Origin: Nonomuraea jiangxiensis | Lineage (GTDB): Bacteria; Actinomycetota; Actinomycetes; Streptosporangiales; Streptosporangiaceae | Assembly: GCF_900099965.1 (NCBI RefSeq) | Contig: NZ_FNDJ01000009.1 | Span: 1-64,000 of the forward strand | Direction: 5' to 3' | DNA: 64,000 nt | Part shown: one piece after another, positions 15,942 to 24,586 of the stretch | Numbering within the stretch: position 1 is the first letter of the stretch | Layout of the letters: each line of letters starts with the position of its first letter | Program-made: the position numbers and the translations under genes | Notes under the pieces: generated by a model | What the model was told of the DNA's origin: nothing | What the model saw: the letters and a program-made list of their open reading frames with translations, nothing else | Database searches by the model: none

Positions 15942-17306
15942 GTGGCCTATGACATCGTCGTCCTAGGTGGCGGCAGCGGCGGCTACGCCTGCGCGCTTCG
16001 GGCGGCCGAGCTGGGCAAGTCGGTCGCCCTGATCGAAAAGGACAAGATCGGCGGCACCTGCCTGCACCGGGGATGCATCCCCACGAAGGCTCTGCTGCAC
16101 TCCGCCGAGGTCGCCGACGAGACCCGTGAGAGCGAGTCCTTCGGCGTCAAGGCGCGTTTCGAGGGCATCGACGTCCAGGGCGTGCACACGTTCAAGGACA
16201 AGATCGTCACGCGCGCCTGGAAGGGCGTGCAGGGCCTGCTGAAGGCCGCGGGCGTGACGATCGTCGAGGGCGAGGGCCGGCTGGTCGGCACGGACAGGAT
16301 CCAGGTGGGGTCCGAGGTCTACGAGGGCCGCAACCTCGTCCTGGCCACCGGTTCTGCGCCGAAGACGCTGCCCGGCCTGGAGATCGACGGCGTGCGCGTC
16401 ATCACCAGCGAGCACACGCTCACCATGGACCACGTGCCCAGCTCGGTGATCGTGCTCGGCGGCGGTGTGATCGGCGTCGAGCTGGCCAGCGTCTACCGCT
16501 CGTTCGGGGCCGAGGTCACGATCGTCGAGGCCCTGCCGCACCTGCTGCCGACCGAGGAGGAGTCCAGCTCCAAGCTGCTGGAGCGGGCCTTCCGCCGCCG
16601 TGGCATCAAATACGAGCTCGGCGTCTTCTTCGACAGCGCCAAGACCACCGAGACCGGCGTGGTCGTCACCCTCGCCAGCGGCAAGACCCTCGACGCCGAG
16701 CTGCTGCTCGTCGCGGTCGGCCGGGGCGCGGTGTCGGCGGGCATGGGCTTCGAGGAGCAGGGCATCAACATCGAGCGCGGCGCGGTCGTGGTCGACGAGC
16801 ACTGCCGGACGTCCGTGCCCGGCATCTACGCCATCGGCGACCTGATCCCGACGCTCCAGCTCGCGCATGCCGGGTTCGCCGAGGGGATCATGGTGGCCGA
16901 GCACATCGCCGGCCTCAACCCGCCGCCCATCGACTACGCGGGCGTGCCCCGGATCACCTATTCCGACCCCGAGGTGGCCTCGGTCGGGATCACGTCGGCG
17001 CAGGCCGCCGAGCGCGGCATCGAGATCGTCGAGCAGGTCTACGACCTCGCGGGAAACCCCAAGAGCCAGATCCTCGGCACCGCGGGCGCCGTGAAGGTCC
17101 TCGCCCGGAAGGACGGCCCGGTCGTCGGTGTCCACATGGTGGGCCGGCGCATCGGCGAGCTCGTCACGGAGGGGCAGCTGATCTACAACTGGGAGGCGCT
17201 GCCCGCAGAGGTCGCCCAGCTCATCCATGCACACCCGACCCAGTCCGAGGCCGTCGGTGAGGCGATGCTGGCCCTGGCCGGCAAGCCGTTGCACGTACAC
17301 AACTAG
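15942..17306 (+). CDS. lpdA: Dihydrolipoyl dehydrogenase (E3)
   Basis: A 454-residue FAD flavoprotein that reoxidises dihydrolipoyl groups of 2-oxoacid dehydrogenase complexes with NAD. The FAD motif GGGSGG is at 9-14, the redox pair C40 and C45 sits in GGTCLHRGCIPTK, a second nucleotide-binding GGGVIGVE is near 175, and the C-terminal HAHPTQSEAVGEA carries the catalytic His-Glu. The GTG at 15942 is preceded by AAGGAG about 9 nt upstream. sucB follows 38 nt downstream, so E3 and E2 are probably co-transcribed. Confidence 0.96.
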   Translation: MAYDIVVLGGGSGGYACALRAAELGKSVALIEKDKIGGTCLHRGCIPTKALLHSAEVADETRESESFGVKARFEGIDVQGVHTFKDKIVTRAWKGVQGLLKAAGVTIVEGEGRLVGTDRIQVGSEVYEGRNLVLATGSAPKTLPGLEIDGVRVITSEHTLTMDHVPSSVIVLGGGVIGVELASVYRSFGAEVTIVEALPHLLPTEEESSSKLLERAFRRRGIKYELGVFFDSAKTTETGVVVTLASGKTLDAELLLVAVGRGAVSAGMGFEEQGINIERGAVVVDEHCRTSVPGIYAIGDLIPTLQLAHAGFAEGIMVAEHIAGLNPPPIDYAGVPRITYSDPEVASVGITSAQAAERGIEIVEQVYDLAGNPKSQILGTAGAVKVLARKDGPVVGVHMVGRRIGELVTEGQLIYNWEALPAEVAQLIHAHPTQSEAVGEAMLALAGKPLHVHN

Positions 17307-17344
17307 TCCAAGCCCTCGAGATCAGAACGCGAGAGAAGATAACG

Positions 17345-18820
17345 ATGCCGGTCTCCGTACAGATGCCCCAGCTCGGCGAGAGCGTGACCGAGGGCACGGT
17401 AACCCGTTGGCTGAAGAAGGAAGGCGAGCGCGTCGAGGCCGACGAGCCGCTCCTCGAGGTGTCGACCGACAAGGTCGACACGGAGATCCCGTCGCCGTCC
17501 GCGGGTGTTCTCACCAAGATCCTCGTGGCTGAGGACGAGACGGTGGAGGTCGGGGCCGAGCTCGCCCTCATCGACGAGGCGGGCCAGCCCGGCGCGCCCG
17601 CCGCGGCTCCCGAGGCCGCGCCCGCCCAGGCCGCGCAGCCGGAGCCGGAGCCCGAGCCCGCCCCGGCGCCGCCGGCCTCCTCCATCCCGCAGCCGGCTCC
17701 CGCGGCTCCCGCGGCTCCCGCTCCGGCTCCGGCCCCCGCTCCGGCTCCCGCGCCCGCGCCGCAGGCCGCTCCCCAGGCGCAGCCGGCGCCGGCCGCCGAG
17801 CCCACGGCGCTGCCCGCGACGGGCGAGAGCCCGTACGTGACGCCGCTGGTGCGCAAGCTCGCCAACGAGCACGGCGTCAACCTCGACACGGTCACCGGCA
17901 CCGGCGTGGGTGGCCGGATCCGCAAGCAGGACGTGCTCGAGGCGGCCAAGGCGCAGCGCGAGCGGGCCGCCGCGGCCCAGGCCGCGCCGGCTCCGGCCGC
18001 CGCCCAGCCCGCGCAGCCCGCTCCCGCCGCCGCCGCTCCCGCCGCCGCGCAGGCCCCGGTCGCCGCGGCGCCCGAGCCGGTGGAGGTCGACACGACGCTG
18101 CGCGGCCGTACGGAGAAGATGTCGCGGCTGCGCCAGACGATGTCGAAGCGGCTGGTGGAGTCGCTGCAGACGGCGGCCCAGCTCACCACGGTGGTCGAGG
18201 TCGACGTCACCAGGATCGCCCGGCTGCGCGACCAGGCCAAGGCCGACTTCCTGCGGCGCGAGGGCGTCAAGCTGTCGTTCATGCCGTTCTTCGAGATGGC
18301 CGCGATCGAGGCGCTCAAGCAGCACCCGAAGCTCAACGCGACGATCAACAACGAGACCATGGAGGTCACCTACTTCGACGTCGAGCACCTGGGCATCGCG
18401 GTCGACACCGAGCGCGGCCTGATCGCGGCGGTCATCAAGAACGCCGGCGACCTCAACCTGGCCGGGCTCGCCCGCAAGACGGCCGACCTGGCCGAGCGCA
18501 CGCGCGCCAACAAGGTGACGCCCGACGAGATCACCGGCGGCACGTTCACGCTGACGAACACGGGCAGCCGCGGCGCCCTGTTCGACACGCCGATCCTCAA
18601 CCAGCCGCAGGTCGGCATGCTCGGCACGGGCGCCGTCGTCAAGCGGCCGGTGGTGATCGACACGGCTGAGGGCGAGGTCATCGCGGTGCGGTCGATGGTC
18701 TACCTGGCGCTGACCTACGACCACCGCCTGGTGGACGGGGCGGACGCGGCCCGGTTCCTGACGACGGTGAAGCGCCGTCTGGAGGAGGGCCGCTTCGAGG
18801 CGCAGCTCGGCCTCGTGTAG
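17345..18820 (+). CDS. sucB: Dihydrolipoamide acyltransferase E2 (2-oxoglutarate dehydrogenase type)
   Basis: A 491-residue E2 core subunit that transfers succinyl (or acetyl) groups to CoA. There is one lipoyl domain (1-78) with the lipoylated lysine K43 in STDKVD, a Pro/Ala linker (80-160), the E3-binding domain (162-200), a second Pro/Ala linker (205-245) and the catalytic domain. H460 and D464 lie in DHRLVDG. The related M. tuberculosis DlaT serves both pyruvate and 2-oxoglutarate complexes, so the substrate range is open. The lipoyl group would come from LipB and LipA encoded 2-4 kb downstream. A strong terminator follows. Confidence 0.94.
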   Translation: MPVSVQMPQLGESVTEGTVTRWLKKEGERVEADEPLLEVSTDKVDTEIPSPSAGVLTKILVAEDETVEVGAELALIDEAGQPGAPAAAPEAAPAQAAQPEPEPEPAPAPPASSIPQPAPAAPAAPAPAPAPAPAPAPAPQAAPQAQPAPAAEPTALPATGESPYVTPLVRKLANEHGVNLDTVTGTGVGGRIRKQDVLEAAKAQRERAAAAQAAPAPAAAQPAQPAPAAAAPAAAQAPVAAAPEPVEVDTTLRGRTEKMSRLRQTMSKRLVESLQTAAQLTTVVEVDVTRIARLRDQAKADFLRREGVKLSFMPFFEMAAIEALKQHPKLNATINNETMEVTYFDVEHLGIAVDTERGLIAAVIKNAGDLNLAGLARKTADLAERTRANKVTPDEITGGTFTLTNTGSRGALFDTPILNQPQVGMLGTGAVVKRPVVIDTAEGEVIAVRSMVYLALTYDHRLVDGADAARFLTTVKRRLEEGRFEAQLGLV

Positions 18821-18830
18821 TCATCCCACA

Positions 18831-18863
18831 GCCGGGCGGTCCGTACGGGCCGCCCGGCTTTTT
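18831..18863 (+). terminator. Intrinsic terminator of lpdA-sucB
   Basis: GCCGGGCGG (18831-18839) pairs with CCGCCCGGC (18850-18858), followed by TTTTT. The loop itself is the palindrome CCGTACGG. Confidence 0.9.
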
Positions 18864-18930
18864 CGTGCCCGCCCCGCGACACCCGCGCAGGTGCCGCGCC
18901 GGGGCGATCCGGGCGGCGTACTGTGAGGGG

Positions 18931-19824
18931 ATGGCGATCATCGTGACGGGAGCGTCGGGGCTGCTGGGAAGCGCGCTGGTGGAGGCGCTGCGGGCGGACG
19001 GGCAGGAGGTCGTCAAGCTCGTACGGCGCGAGCCCCGCGCCGCCGACGAGGCGTTCTGGCAGCCCGCCGAGCAGGAGATCGACCAGGCCGCGCTCGAAGG
19101 CGCCGAGGGCGTGGTCCATCTGGCCGGGGCGTCGGTCGGCGACCGGCGCTGGACCGCCGAGTACAAGCGGGAGCTGCTGGACAGCCGGGTGTCGGGCACG
19201 CGCGTCCTGGTCGACGCTTTGGGGCGGCTGTCACAACCGCCCGAGGTCCTCGTGTCCGCCTCCGGCGTGGACTTCTACGGCGACACGGGCGACCGGGTGA
19301 TCGACGAGAGTCAGGGCAAGGGCACGGGGTTCCTGGCGGACCTGTGCGAGACGTGGGAGCACGAGGCCAGGAAGGCCGGCACGGCGGGGGTCAGGACCGT
19401 GCAGGCGCGCACGGGGATGGCGCTCAGCAAGCGCGGCGGGGTCCTGGGACGGGTGCTGCCGATCTTCCGGATGGGGCTGGGGGCGCCGCTCGGGTCGGGC
19501 AGGCAGTACTGGTCGTGGATCTCGGTGGACGACTGGACGGGAGCCGTTCTCCATCTGTTGAAAAATCGTGACATAGAGGGGCCGGTCAATCTCACCTCCC
19601 CCTCCCCCGTCACCAACGCCGAGTTCACCCGCACGCTCGGCAAGGCCCTGCGCAAGGGCACGGTGCCGATCCCGGTGCCGGCGTTCGCGCTGTCCGCGGG
19701 GCTCGGTGAGTTCGCCCGCGGGGCGTTGCTGCCGGGGCACCGGATCATGCCGAAGAAACTGCTGGACAGCGGCTACCGCTTCGCCCATCCGAGCCTGGGT
19801 GACGCGCTGGACGCCGTACTCTAG
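18931..19824 (+). CDS. TIGR01777 family epimerase (SDR39U1/YfcH-like)
   Basis: A 297-residue extended short-chain dehydrogenase homologue. The N-terminal NAD(P) motif TGASGLLGSAL is at residues 6-16. VVHLAGASVGDRRW and SASGVDFYGD are family signatures. The usual SDR Tyr-x-x-x-Lys pair is not obvious, as in other TIGR01777 proteins, whose reaction is unknown. The start is the ATG at 18931; the open frame extends 22 codons upstream over a region that includes the sucB terminator tail, so the longer form is unlikely. Its place between sucB and lipB is conserved in actinobacteria (Rv2216 in M. tuberculosis). Confidence 0.9.
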   Translation: MAIIVTGASGLLGSALVEALRADGQEVVKLVRREPRAADEAFWQPAEQEIDQAALEGAEGVVHLAGASVGDRRWTAEYKRELLDSRVSGTRVLVDALGRLSQPPEVLVSASGVDFYGDTGDRVIDESQGKGTGFLADLCETWEHEARKAGTAGVRTVQARTGMALSKRGGVLGRVLPIFRMGLGAPLGSGRQYWSWISVDDWTGAVLHLLKNRDIEGPVNLTSPSPVTNAEFTRTLGKALRKGTVPIPVPAFALSAGLGEFARGALLPGHRIMPKKLLDSGYRFAHPSLGDALDAVL

Positions 19825-19866
19825 GATGCCGTTCGTCATCTTTCGCAACGTGGGGAGAATCTTGAC

Positions 19867-20604
19867 ATGAGCCGGTCAGGACAGTCGCACATCCTCGCCA
19901 TCGGCGGTGGATCGTTCCGCCCGAGCAAGCGCCACAACGTCATCGAGGCGAGCCCGCTGCTGCGTTACGGTCTCGACCTGACCGGACAGGACCGGCCCAA
20001 GCTGGGCCTGGTCGCCACGGCGGGCGGCGACGCGTCCGACTGGATCCTCAAGATGTACGGCGCCTTCTCCGGCTGGGACGTCGAGCTGAGCCACCTGACG
20101 GTGTTCCCGATGCCCAACGTCGAGGACCCCCGCGCGTGGATGCTCGAACAGGACATGATCTACGTCAGCGGCGGCAGCGTGGCCAACCTGATGGTGCTGT
20201 GGCGGCTGCACGGCTACGACGAGGCCTTCGAGGAGGCGTGGCGCGCCGGGGTGGTGCTGTCGGGACAGAGCGCGGGCGCGCTGTGCTGGCACGTCGGGGG
20301 CAACACCGACTCCTTCGGCCCCGACCTGCGGGTGTGGGCCGAGGGCATGGCCTTCCTGCCCTACTCGTGCGGGGTGCACTACAACTCCGAGCCGCAGCGC
20401 CGCCCGCTGCTGCAGAAGTCGGTGGCCGAGGGCGAGCTGCCCGCCGGCTACGCGGCCGACGAGGGCGTGGCGCTGCACTACGTGGGCACCGAGTTCATCC
20501 AGGCGGTGACCGTGGATCCGGGTGCTTACGCGTACAAGCTGGACGGCGACGGCGACGGTGGGGTCAAGGAGTTGCGGATCGAGCCACGGTTGCTGACCCC
20601 CTGA
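19867..20604 (+). CDS. Peptidase E-like (S51) class I glutamine amidotransferase-fold protein
   Basis: A 245-residue cytosolic protein related to peptidase E. The nucleophile elbow GQSAGALCW holds the serine (S134 region), and YVSGGSVANLMVLWRLHG and GVHYNSEPQRRP are typical of this group. Peptidase E cleaves Asp-x dipeptides; this branch may instead act on other small peptides. GGGGAG lies 9 nt before the ATG. It lies 42 nt after the TIGR01777 gene and 37 nt before lipB, so all three could share a transcript. The last 20 residues (DGDGDGGVKEL) are acidic and Gly-rich. Confidence 0.85.
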   Translation: MSRSGQSHILAIGGGSFRPSKRHNVIEASPLLRYGLDLTGQDRPKLGLVATAGGDASDWILKMYGAFSGWDVELSHLTVFPMPNVEDPRAWMLEQDMIYVSGGSVANLMVLWRLHGYDEAFEEAWRAGVVLSGQSAGALCWHVGGNTDSFGPDLRVWAEGMAFLPYSCGVHYNSEPQRRPLLQKSVAEGELPAGYAADEGVALHYVGTEFIQAVTVDPGAYAYKLDGDGDGGVKELRIEPRLLTP

Positions 20605-20606
20605 TT

Positions 20607-20619
20607 ACCCTTCAAGGGT
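20607..20619. promoter_or_regulatory. Short dyad before lipB
   Basis: ACCCTT and AAGGGT flank a single C (20607-20619), 23 nt upstream of the lipB ATG and 3 nt after the preceding stop. It could be a small operator or a weak hairpin; evidence is only the symmetry. Confidence 0.25.
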
Positions 20620-20641
20620 GAGGCAACGGCACAATAGGCTC

Positions 20642-21337
20642 ATGCGCCCCATCCCCGGGGACGATCCCCACGCACTCGCCATCGTCCGTCTCGGCGTCGA
20701 CGTCCCCTACGAGCAGGCCTGGTCGCTGCAGCGCTGGGTGCACGGCAAGCGGGTCGCCGGAGAGCTGAGCGACACCGTCCTGATCCTTGAGCACGCACCC
20801 GTCTACACCGCGGGCAAGCGCACCGCCTCGCACGAGCGCCCGGCCGACGGCACCCCCGTCGTCGACGTCGATCGGGGTGGCCGGCTCACGTGGCACGGTC
20901 CAGGGCAGCTCGTGGCCTATCCGATCGTCGCCGTCACCGACGTGACCGCCTACGCCTGCCGCCTGGAGGAGACCATGATCCAGGTGTGCGCCGACTTCGG
21001 CGTCACGGCCCGCCGGCTGCCCGGCCGCGGCGGCGTCTGGGCGGCCGGCGACGCCAGCCTCGGCCTGCCCGACCGCCAGCTCGGCGCGGTCGGCCTGCGC
21101 GTCGCTCGCGGCGTCACCATGCACGGCTTCGCCCTCAATTGCGCCAACGACCCCCGCTGGTTCAACCGCATCGCGCCGTGCGGCATCCCCGGCGTCGGCG
21201 TCTCCTCGCTGTCGGCCGAGACGGGCCGGCGCATCGTGGTCGAGGAGGTCATGCCGATCGTGGAGAAGCGGCTGGCGGAGGCCCTGCACAGGGAGCCGTA
21301 CGAGCTGCACGAGGACGACCTCACCCGGCATCGGTAA
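20642..21337 (+). CDS. lipB: Octanoyl-(acyl-carrier-protein):protein octanoyltransferase, active-site Lys replaced by Gln
   Basis: A 231-residue cytosolic enzyme that moves octanoyl from ACP to lipoyl domains such as SucB K43. RLTWHGPGQLVAYP (81-94) and the acyl-thioester cysteine C180 in IAPCGIPGVG are intact. The partner lysine, K142 in the M. tuberculosis enzyme and normally in R-K-x-x-A-I-G, is Gln here (Q146 in DRQLGAVGLRV; codon CAG at 21077-21079). The start is the ATG at 20642 (MRPIPGDD); a GTG at 20618 would add eight basic residues. The position before lipA is conserved. If the lysine loss abolishes activity, another lipoate route would be needed. Confidence 0.92.
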   Translation: MRPIPGDDPHALAIVRLGVDVPYEQAWSLQRWVHGKRVAGELSDTVLILEHAPVYTAGKRTASHERPADGTPVVDVDRGGRLTWHGPGQLVAYPIVAVTDVTAYACRLEETMIQVCADFGVTARRLPGRGGVWAAGDASLGLPDRQLGAVGLRVARGVTMHGFALNCANDPRWFNRIAPCGIPGVGVSSLSAETGRRIVVEEVMPIVEKRLAEALHREPYELHEDDLTRHR

Positions 21338-21382
21338 TCAAATCGGCACCGGCCCGCGATGAAATGCGGGCGGTTTCCGGCT

Positions 21383-21388
21383 TACGAT
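21383..21388 (+). promoter_or_regulatory. Candidate leaderless -10 box for the M48-like gene
   Basis: TACGAT ends 7 nt before the GTG at 21396, and no ribosome site is present. Confidence 0.4.
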
Positions 21389-21395
21389 CGCGCGT

Positions 21396-22376
21396 GTGAA
21401 GCGCGCGGCCGCTGTCCTTCTCGCCCTCGTCGTTCACCTGCTCACGCTGGCCTTCGTCGTGCTGGGCGGGTGGGCCATCCTCGCCAACCCCGGCTCCCTG
21501 CTCGCCTGGCTGGTCGGCGGGCTGTGCCTGGCCGTCGGGTGGACCCTGCGGCCCCGCCTGGGCCGCCTGCCGGCCGACGCCGAGGTGCTGGACCGCGCCT
21601 CGGCCCCCGAGCTGTACGCCGTCGCGGAGCGGGTGGCCGACCGGGCCCGGGTCAGGCGGCCGGCGAAGGTGGCGATCAGGGACCTGGCCACGGAGACCCG
21701 TTATGACCGGGTGGGCCTGCCGCGTACCCCGGTGCTGGTCCTCGGGCTGCCGTTGTGGCTGGCGCTGCCGCCCAGGCAGCGGGTGGCGCTGCTGGCCACC
21801 GCGTACGCGCGGGTGCCGACGGGCGACGAACGGATCGTGAGCGCCGCCCTGTACACACTGGACACCTGGCGGGACGCCCTGCTGAGGGCCGAGCCGCTGC
21901 GGGCCAGGCAGGAGGCCCAGGACAGGATCGCGGGCTCGCCGCTGGGCCCGATGGAACACCCCGGCACCACATACGAGGCGATGGGCGTGATCGGCCGCAT
22001 GGTGGGGCGGGTGCTCGGCTGGCCCCTGCTGCTGGTGCACATCCCGCTGACCAGGCTCGCCCAGGCCGACGAGGAGCAGGCCGAGCGGCGGCGGCATGAG
22101 CGGGCGCTGCGGGCCTGCCCGGAGCGGGACCTGGCGGCCCTCGCGGAGCAGGCGTCCGGCGGCTACCTCGCCCCGATGCAGGCGGCGGCGCTGCGCGGCG
22201 AGAGCGTCGCCTCGATCAGACAGGCGGCGCTGGTCAGGTTCCGGCTCACCGACGACGGCGTGCTCACCTCGGCCCCCGACTCCGAGCTGCTCGGCACCCG
22301 CGAGTCCGGGCAGATCGACGAGGAGCTGTCGGCCCACTACACGCGGGCGATCCGGGGCTTCGGCCTCATCTCCTGA
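21396..22376 (+). CDS. M48-like membrane protein with degenerate zinc site
   Basis: A 326-residue protein with two N-terminal hydrophobic segments (5-28 and 33-50) followed by a soluble domain built like M48 peptidases: ASAPELYAVAERVADRARVRRPAKVAI leads to LPPRQRVALLA, where the HExxH motif should follow. The sequence there is T135-A-Y-A-R139, so both zinc histidines and the catalytic glutamate are gone. A later TLDTW segment and AQADEEQAERR keep the family pattern. I infer a pseudoprotease, perhaps a scaffold or decoy. It sits between lipB and lipA, which are normally adjacent, and likely has its own leaderless promoter. Confidence 0.75.
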   Translation: MKRAAAVLLALVVHLLTLAFVVLGGWAILANPGSLLAWLVGGLCLAVGWTLRPRLGRLPADAEVLDRASAPELYAVAERVADRARVRRPAKVAIRDLATETRYDRVGLPRTPVLVLGLPLWLALPPRQRVALLATAYARVPTGDERIVSAALYTLDTWRDALLRAEPLRARQEAQDRIAGSPLGPMEHPGTTYEAMGVIGRMVGRVLGWPLLLVHIPLTRLAQADEEQAERRRHERALRACPERDLAALAEQASGGYLAPMQAAALRGESVASIRQAALVRFRLTDDGVLTSAPDSELLGTRESGQIDEELSAHYTRAIRGFGLIS

Positions 22377-22406
22377 CCCTGGAACCGGCCGATTCCCCGG
22401 GAGACG

Positions 22407-22412
22407 TAAGCT
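22407..22412 (+). promoter_or_regulatory. Candidate leaderless -10 box for lipA
   Basis: TAAGCT ends exactly 6 nt before the lipA GTG at 22419, a textbook leaderless spacing. Confidence 0.45.
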
Positions 22413-22418
22413 GAGTGG

Positions 22419-23348
22419 GTGACCGTTGCTCCTGAAGGCCGAAAGCTCCTCCGCCTGGAGGTGCGTAACGCCGAGACCCCTATCGAGCGCAAGCCCCCGT
22501 GGATCAAGACCAAGCTGAAGACGGGCCCCGAATACACCGAGCTGAAATCGCTCGTGCGCCGGGAGGGCCTGCACACGGTCTGTGAAGAGGCGGGCTGTCC
22601 CAATATCTACGAGTGCTGGGAAGACCGCGAGGCGACCTTCCTCATCGGCGGCGACCAGTGCACGCGCCGCTGCGACTTCTGCCAGATCGACACGGGCAAG
22701 CCGAAGGCTTATGACCGTGACGAGCCGCGCCGGGTGGCCGAGTCCGTCCAGCAGATGGGCCTGCGCTACGCCACCGTGACCGGCGTGGCCCGGGACGACC
22801 TGCCCGACGGCGGGGCCTGGCTCTACGCCGAGACCGCGCGCCAGATCCACGACCTGCTGCCGGGCTGCGGCGTCGAGCTGCTGGTGCCCGACTTCAACGG
22901 CCACCGCGACCAGCTGGAGGAGGTCTTCTCCAGCCGGCCCGAGGTGTTCGCGCACAACGTCGAGACGGTGCCGCGGATCTTCAAGCGCATCCGGCCGGCC
23001 TTCCGCTACGACCGCTCGCTGGCGGTGATCACGATGGCCCGCGCGGCCGGGCTGGTGACCAAGTCCAACCTGATCCTGGGCATGGGCGAGACCCGCGAGG
23101 AGATCGCCGAGGCCATGCGCGACCTGCACGCGGCCGGCACCGACCTGCTGACGATCACGCAATACCTGCGGCCGACGCCCCGCCACCACCCGGTGGAGCG
23201 CTGGGTGAAGCCGGAGGAGTTCGTGGAGCTGCAGGCCGAGGCCGAGGCCATCGGGTTCGCCGGGGTCCTGTCCGGGCCGCTGGTCCGCTCGTCCTACCGG
23301 GCGGGCAAGCTCTACAAGCAGGCGATCGAGGCACGCCAGATCGTGTGA
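22419..23348 (+). CDS. lipA: Lipoyl synthase
   Basis: A 309-residue radical-SAM enzyme inserting two sulfurs into protein-bound octanoyl groups. The auxiliary cluster cysteines are C55, C60 and C66 (CEEAGCPNIYECW). The SAM cluster cysteines are C81, C85 and C88 (CTRRCDFC). The C-terminal RSSY motif that ligates the auxiliary cluster is in GPLVRSSYRAG. Length and order are normal. It acts after LipB and matures the E2 encoded upstream. A pseudoprotease-like gene separates it from lipB. Its downstream flank is a repeat tract, not a clear terminator. Confidence 0.97.
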   Translation: MTVAPEGRKLLRLEVRNAETPIERKPPWIKTKLKTGPEYTELKSLVRREGLHTVCEEAGCPNIYECWEDREATFLIGGDQCTRRCDFCQIDTGKPKAYDRDEPRRVAESVQQMGLRYATVTGVARDDLPDGGAWLYAETARQIHDLLPGCGVELLVPDFNGHRDQLEEVFSSRPEVFAHNVETVPRIFKRIRPAFRYDRSLAVITMARAAGLVTKSNLILGMGETREEIAEAMRDLHAAGTDLLTITQYLRPTPRHHPVERWVKPEEFVELQAEAEAIGFAGVLSGPLVRSSYRAGKLYKQAIEARQIV

Positions 23349-23375
23349 CCGACCAGGACGGCCCCGGGCGCCCCG

Positions 23376-23465
23376 CGCCCGGGGCCGCCTCATGTCCCGG
23401 GGTACTTCACATCCGGGGCCGCCTCATGTCCGGGGTGCTTCATGCCCGGGACCGGTTCATACCGG
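23376..23465. repeat. 33-34 bp imperfect repeats after lipA
   Basis: CCCGGGGCCGCCTCATGTCC followed by GGGGTACTTCACAT recurs as TCCGGGGCCGCCTCATGTCC with GGGGTGCTTCATG, then a third decayed copy. The tract fills most of the 189-bp lipA-AraC gap; no gene is seen in it. Confidence 0.75.
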
Positions 23466-23537
23466 AATGCCCCTGTCCGGGTGACTTCGTCGGGAGGGGC
23501 GTCGCTACCATGGCATCCCAGCCGACGGAGGGCAGGC

Positions 23538-24491
23538 ATGGCCGTTCTGATCCGTACGAGTGACCTGCCCGCCAAGCGGCGCCACGACGCCTGGCGCGGC
23601 ATCGTGTGCGACATCCTCGGCCCGCTCGACCTGCGGATCGACCCCGACGCGCCGCTGCGGGGCGAGGTCGAGATCGGGCAGCTCGGCCCGGTGGGCGTCG
23701 GCCGGGTGCGCACGTCCACCCCGCACAGCGTGCATCGCACCCCCGGCCTCATCGACCGCGACAGCCCCGAGCTCTACCGGGTGGTGCTGGCCATGGCCGG
23801 CAGCCCGCGCCTGATCCAGGACGGCAGGTGTGCCCGGCTCGGGAAGGGCGAGTTCGCGATCTACGACTTCGCCCGCCCCTACGAGCTGGCCTACGACTCC
23901 TCGGTGCAGCTCGCGGTGTTCAGTTTCCCGCGCGACCTGCTGGCCCTGCCCGCCGGCACCGCCGCCGCGCTCACCGCGGTCCCCATCACGGCCGAGTCGG
24001 GGACCGCCGCGCTGGCCGTGCCGCTGCTGCGCCGGGTGGCCCACGACCACGAGAGCTACCAGCCGGCCAGCGCGGCCAGGCTCTCGACCGTGGTGATGGA
24101 CCTGGTCGGCACCGCCCTCGCCGAACGCGCCGAACAGCCGCTCGCGCTGCCCGCCGAGACCCGGCAGCGGACCCTGTCGCTGCAGGTGCACGCCTTCATC
24201 GAGCAGCGCCTGGGTGAGAGCGACCTCGACCCGGCGACGGTGGCGGCCGCGCACCACATCTCCGTGCGCTACCTGCACCGGCTGTTCGAGTCGGAGAACA
24301 CCACGGTGGCCGCCTGGATCAGGCAGCGGCGCCTGGAGCGCTGCCGCGCCGACCTGGCCCAGGGCGGCGGGTCCGTGAGCGAGATCGGGGCCCGGTGGGG
24401 GCTGCCGGACTCGGCGCACTTCAGCAGGTTGTTCCGGCGCGCGTACGGGATGCCGCCCGCCGAGTACCGCCGTCTGCATGCTGTGCGCTGA
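23538..24491 (+). CDS. AraC family transcriptional regulator
   Basis: A 317-residue regulator. Residues about 20-190 resemble the AraC-binding-like (PF14525-type) ligand domain (DAWRGIVCDILGPLDLRIDP, EFAIYDFARPYELAYDS). Residues 215-315 are the double helix-turn-helix (AAAHHISVRYLHRLFESENTTVAAWIRQRRLERCRADLA and IGARWGLPDSAHFSRLFRRAYGMPPAEYRR). The ATG at 23538 is chosen because GGAGGG lies 5 nt before it and the family sequence begins there; the frame is open 32 codons upstream in repeat DNA. It may control the VOC-hydrolase pair that follows 95 nt downstream; this is inference from proximity. Confidence 0.9.
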   Translation: MAVLIRTSDLPAKRRHDAWRGIVCDILGPLDLRIDPDAPLRGEVEIGQLGPVGVGRVRTSTPHSVHRTPGLIDRDSPELYRVVLAMAGSPRLIQDGRCARLGKGEFAIYDFARPYELAYDSSVQLAVFSFPRDLLALPAGTAAALTAVPITAESGTAALAVPLLRRVAHDHESYQPASAARLSTVVMDLVGTALAERAEQPLALPAETRQRTLSLQVHAFIEQRLGESDLDPATVAAAHHISVRYLHRLFESENTTVAAWIRQRRLERCRADLAQGGGSVSEIGARWGLPDSAHFSRLFRRAYGMPPAEYRRLHAVR

Positions 24492-24586
24492 TCGTCAAGT
24501 CGCCTGGCACCAGGATCCAAGACCGGCGGGTCGTAGATCAGCAGACTGAGTGGTGTTCGACCGATCGTTTGGAAGGAACCAGAAAG

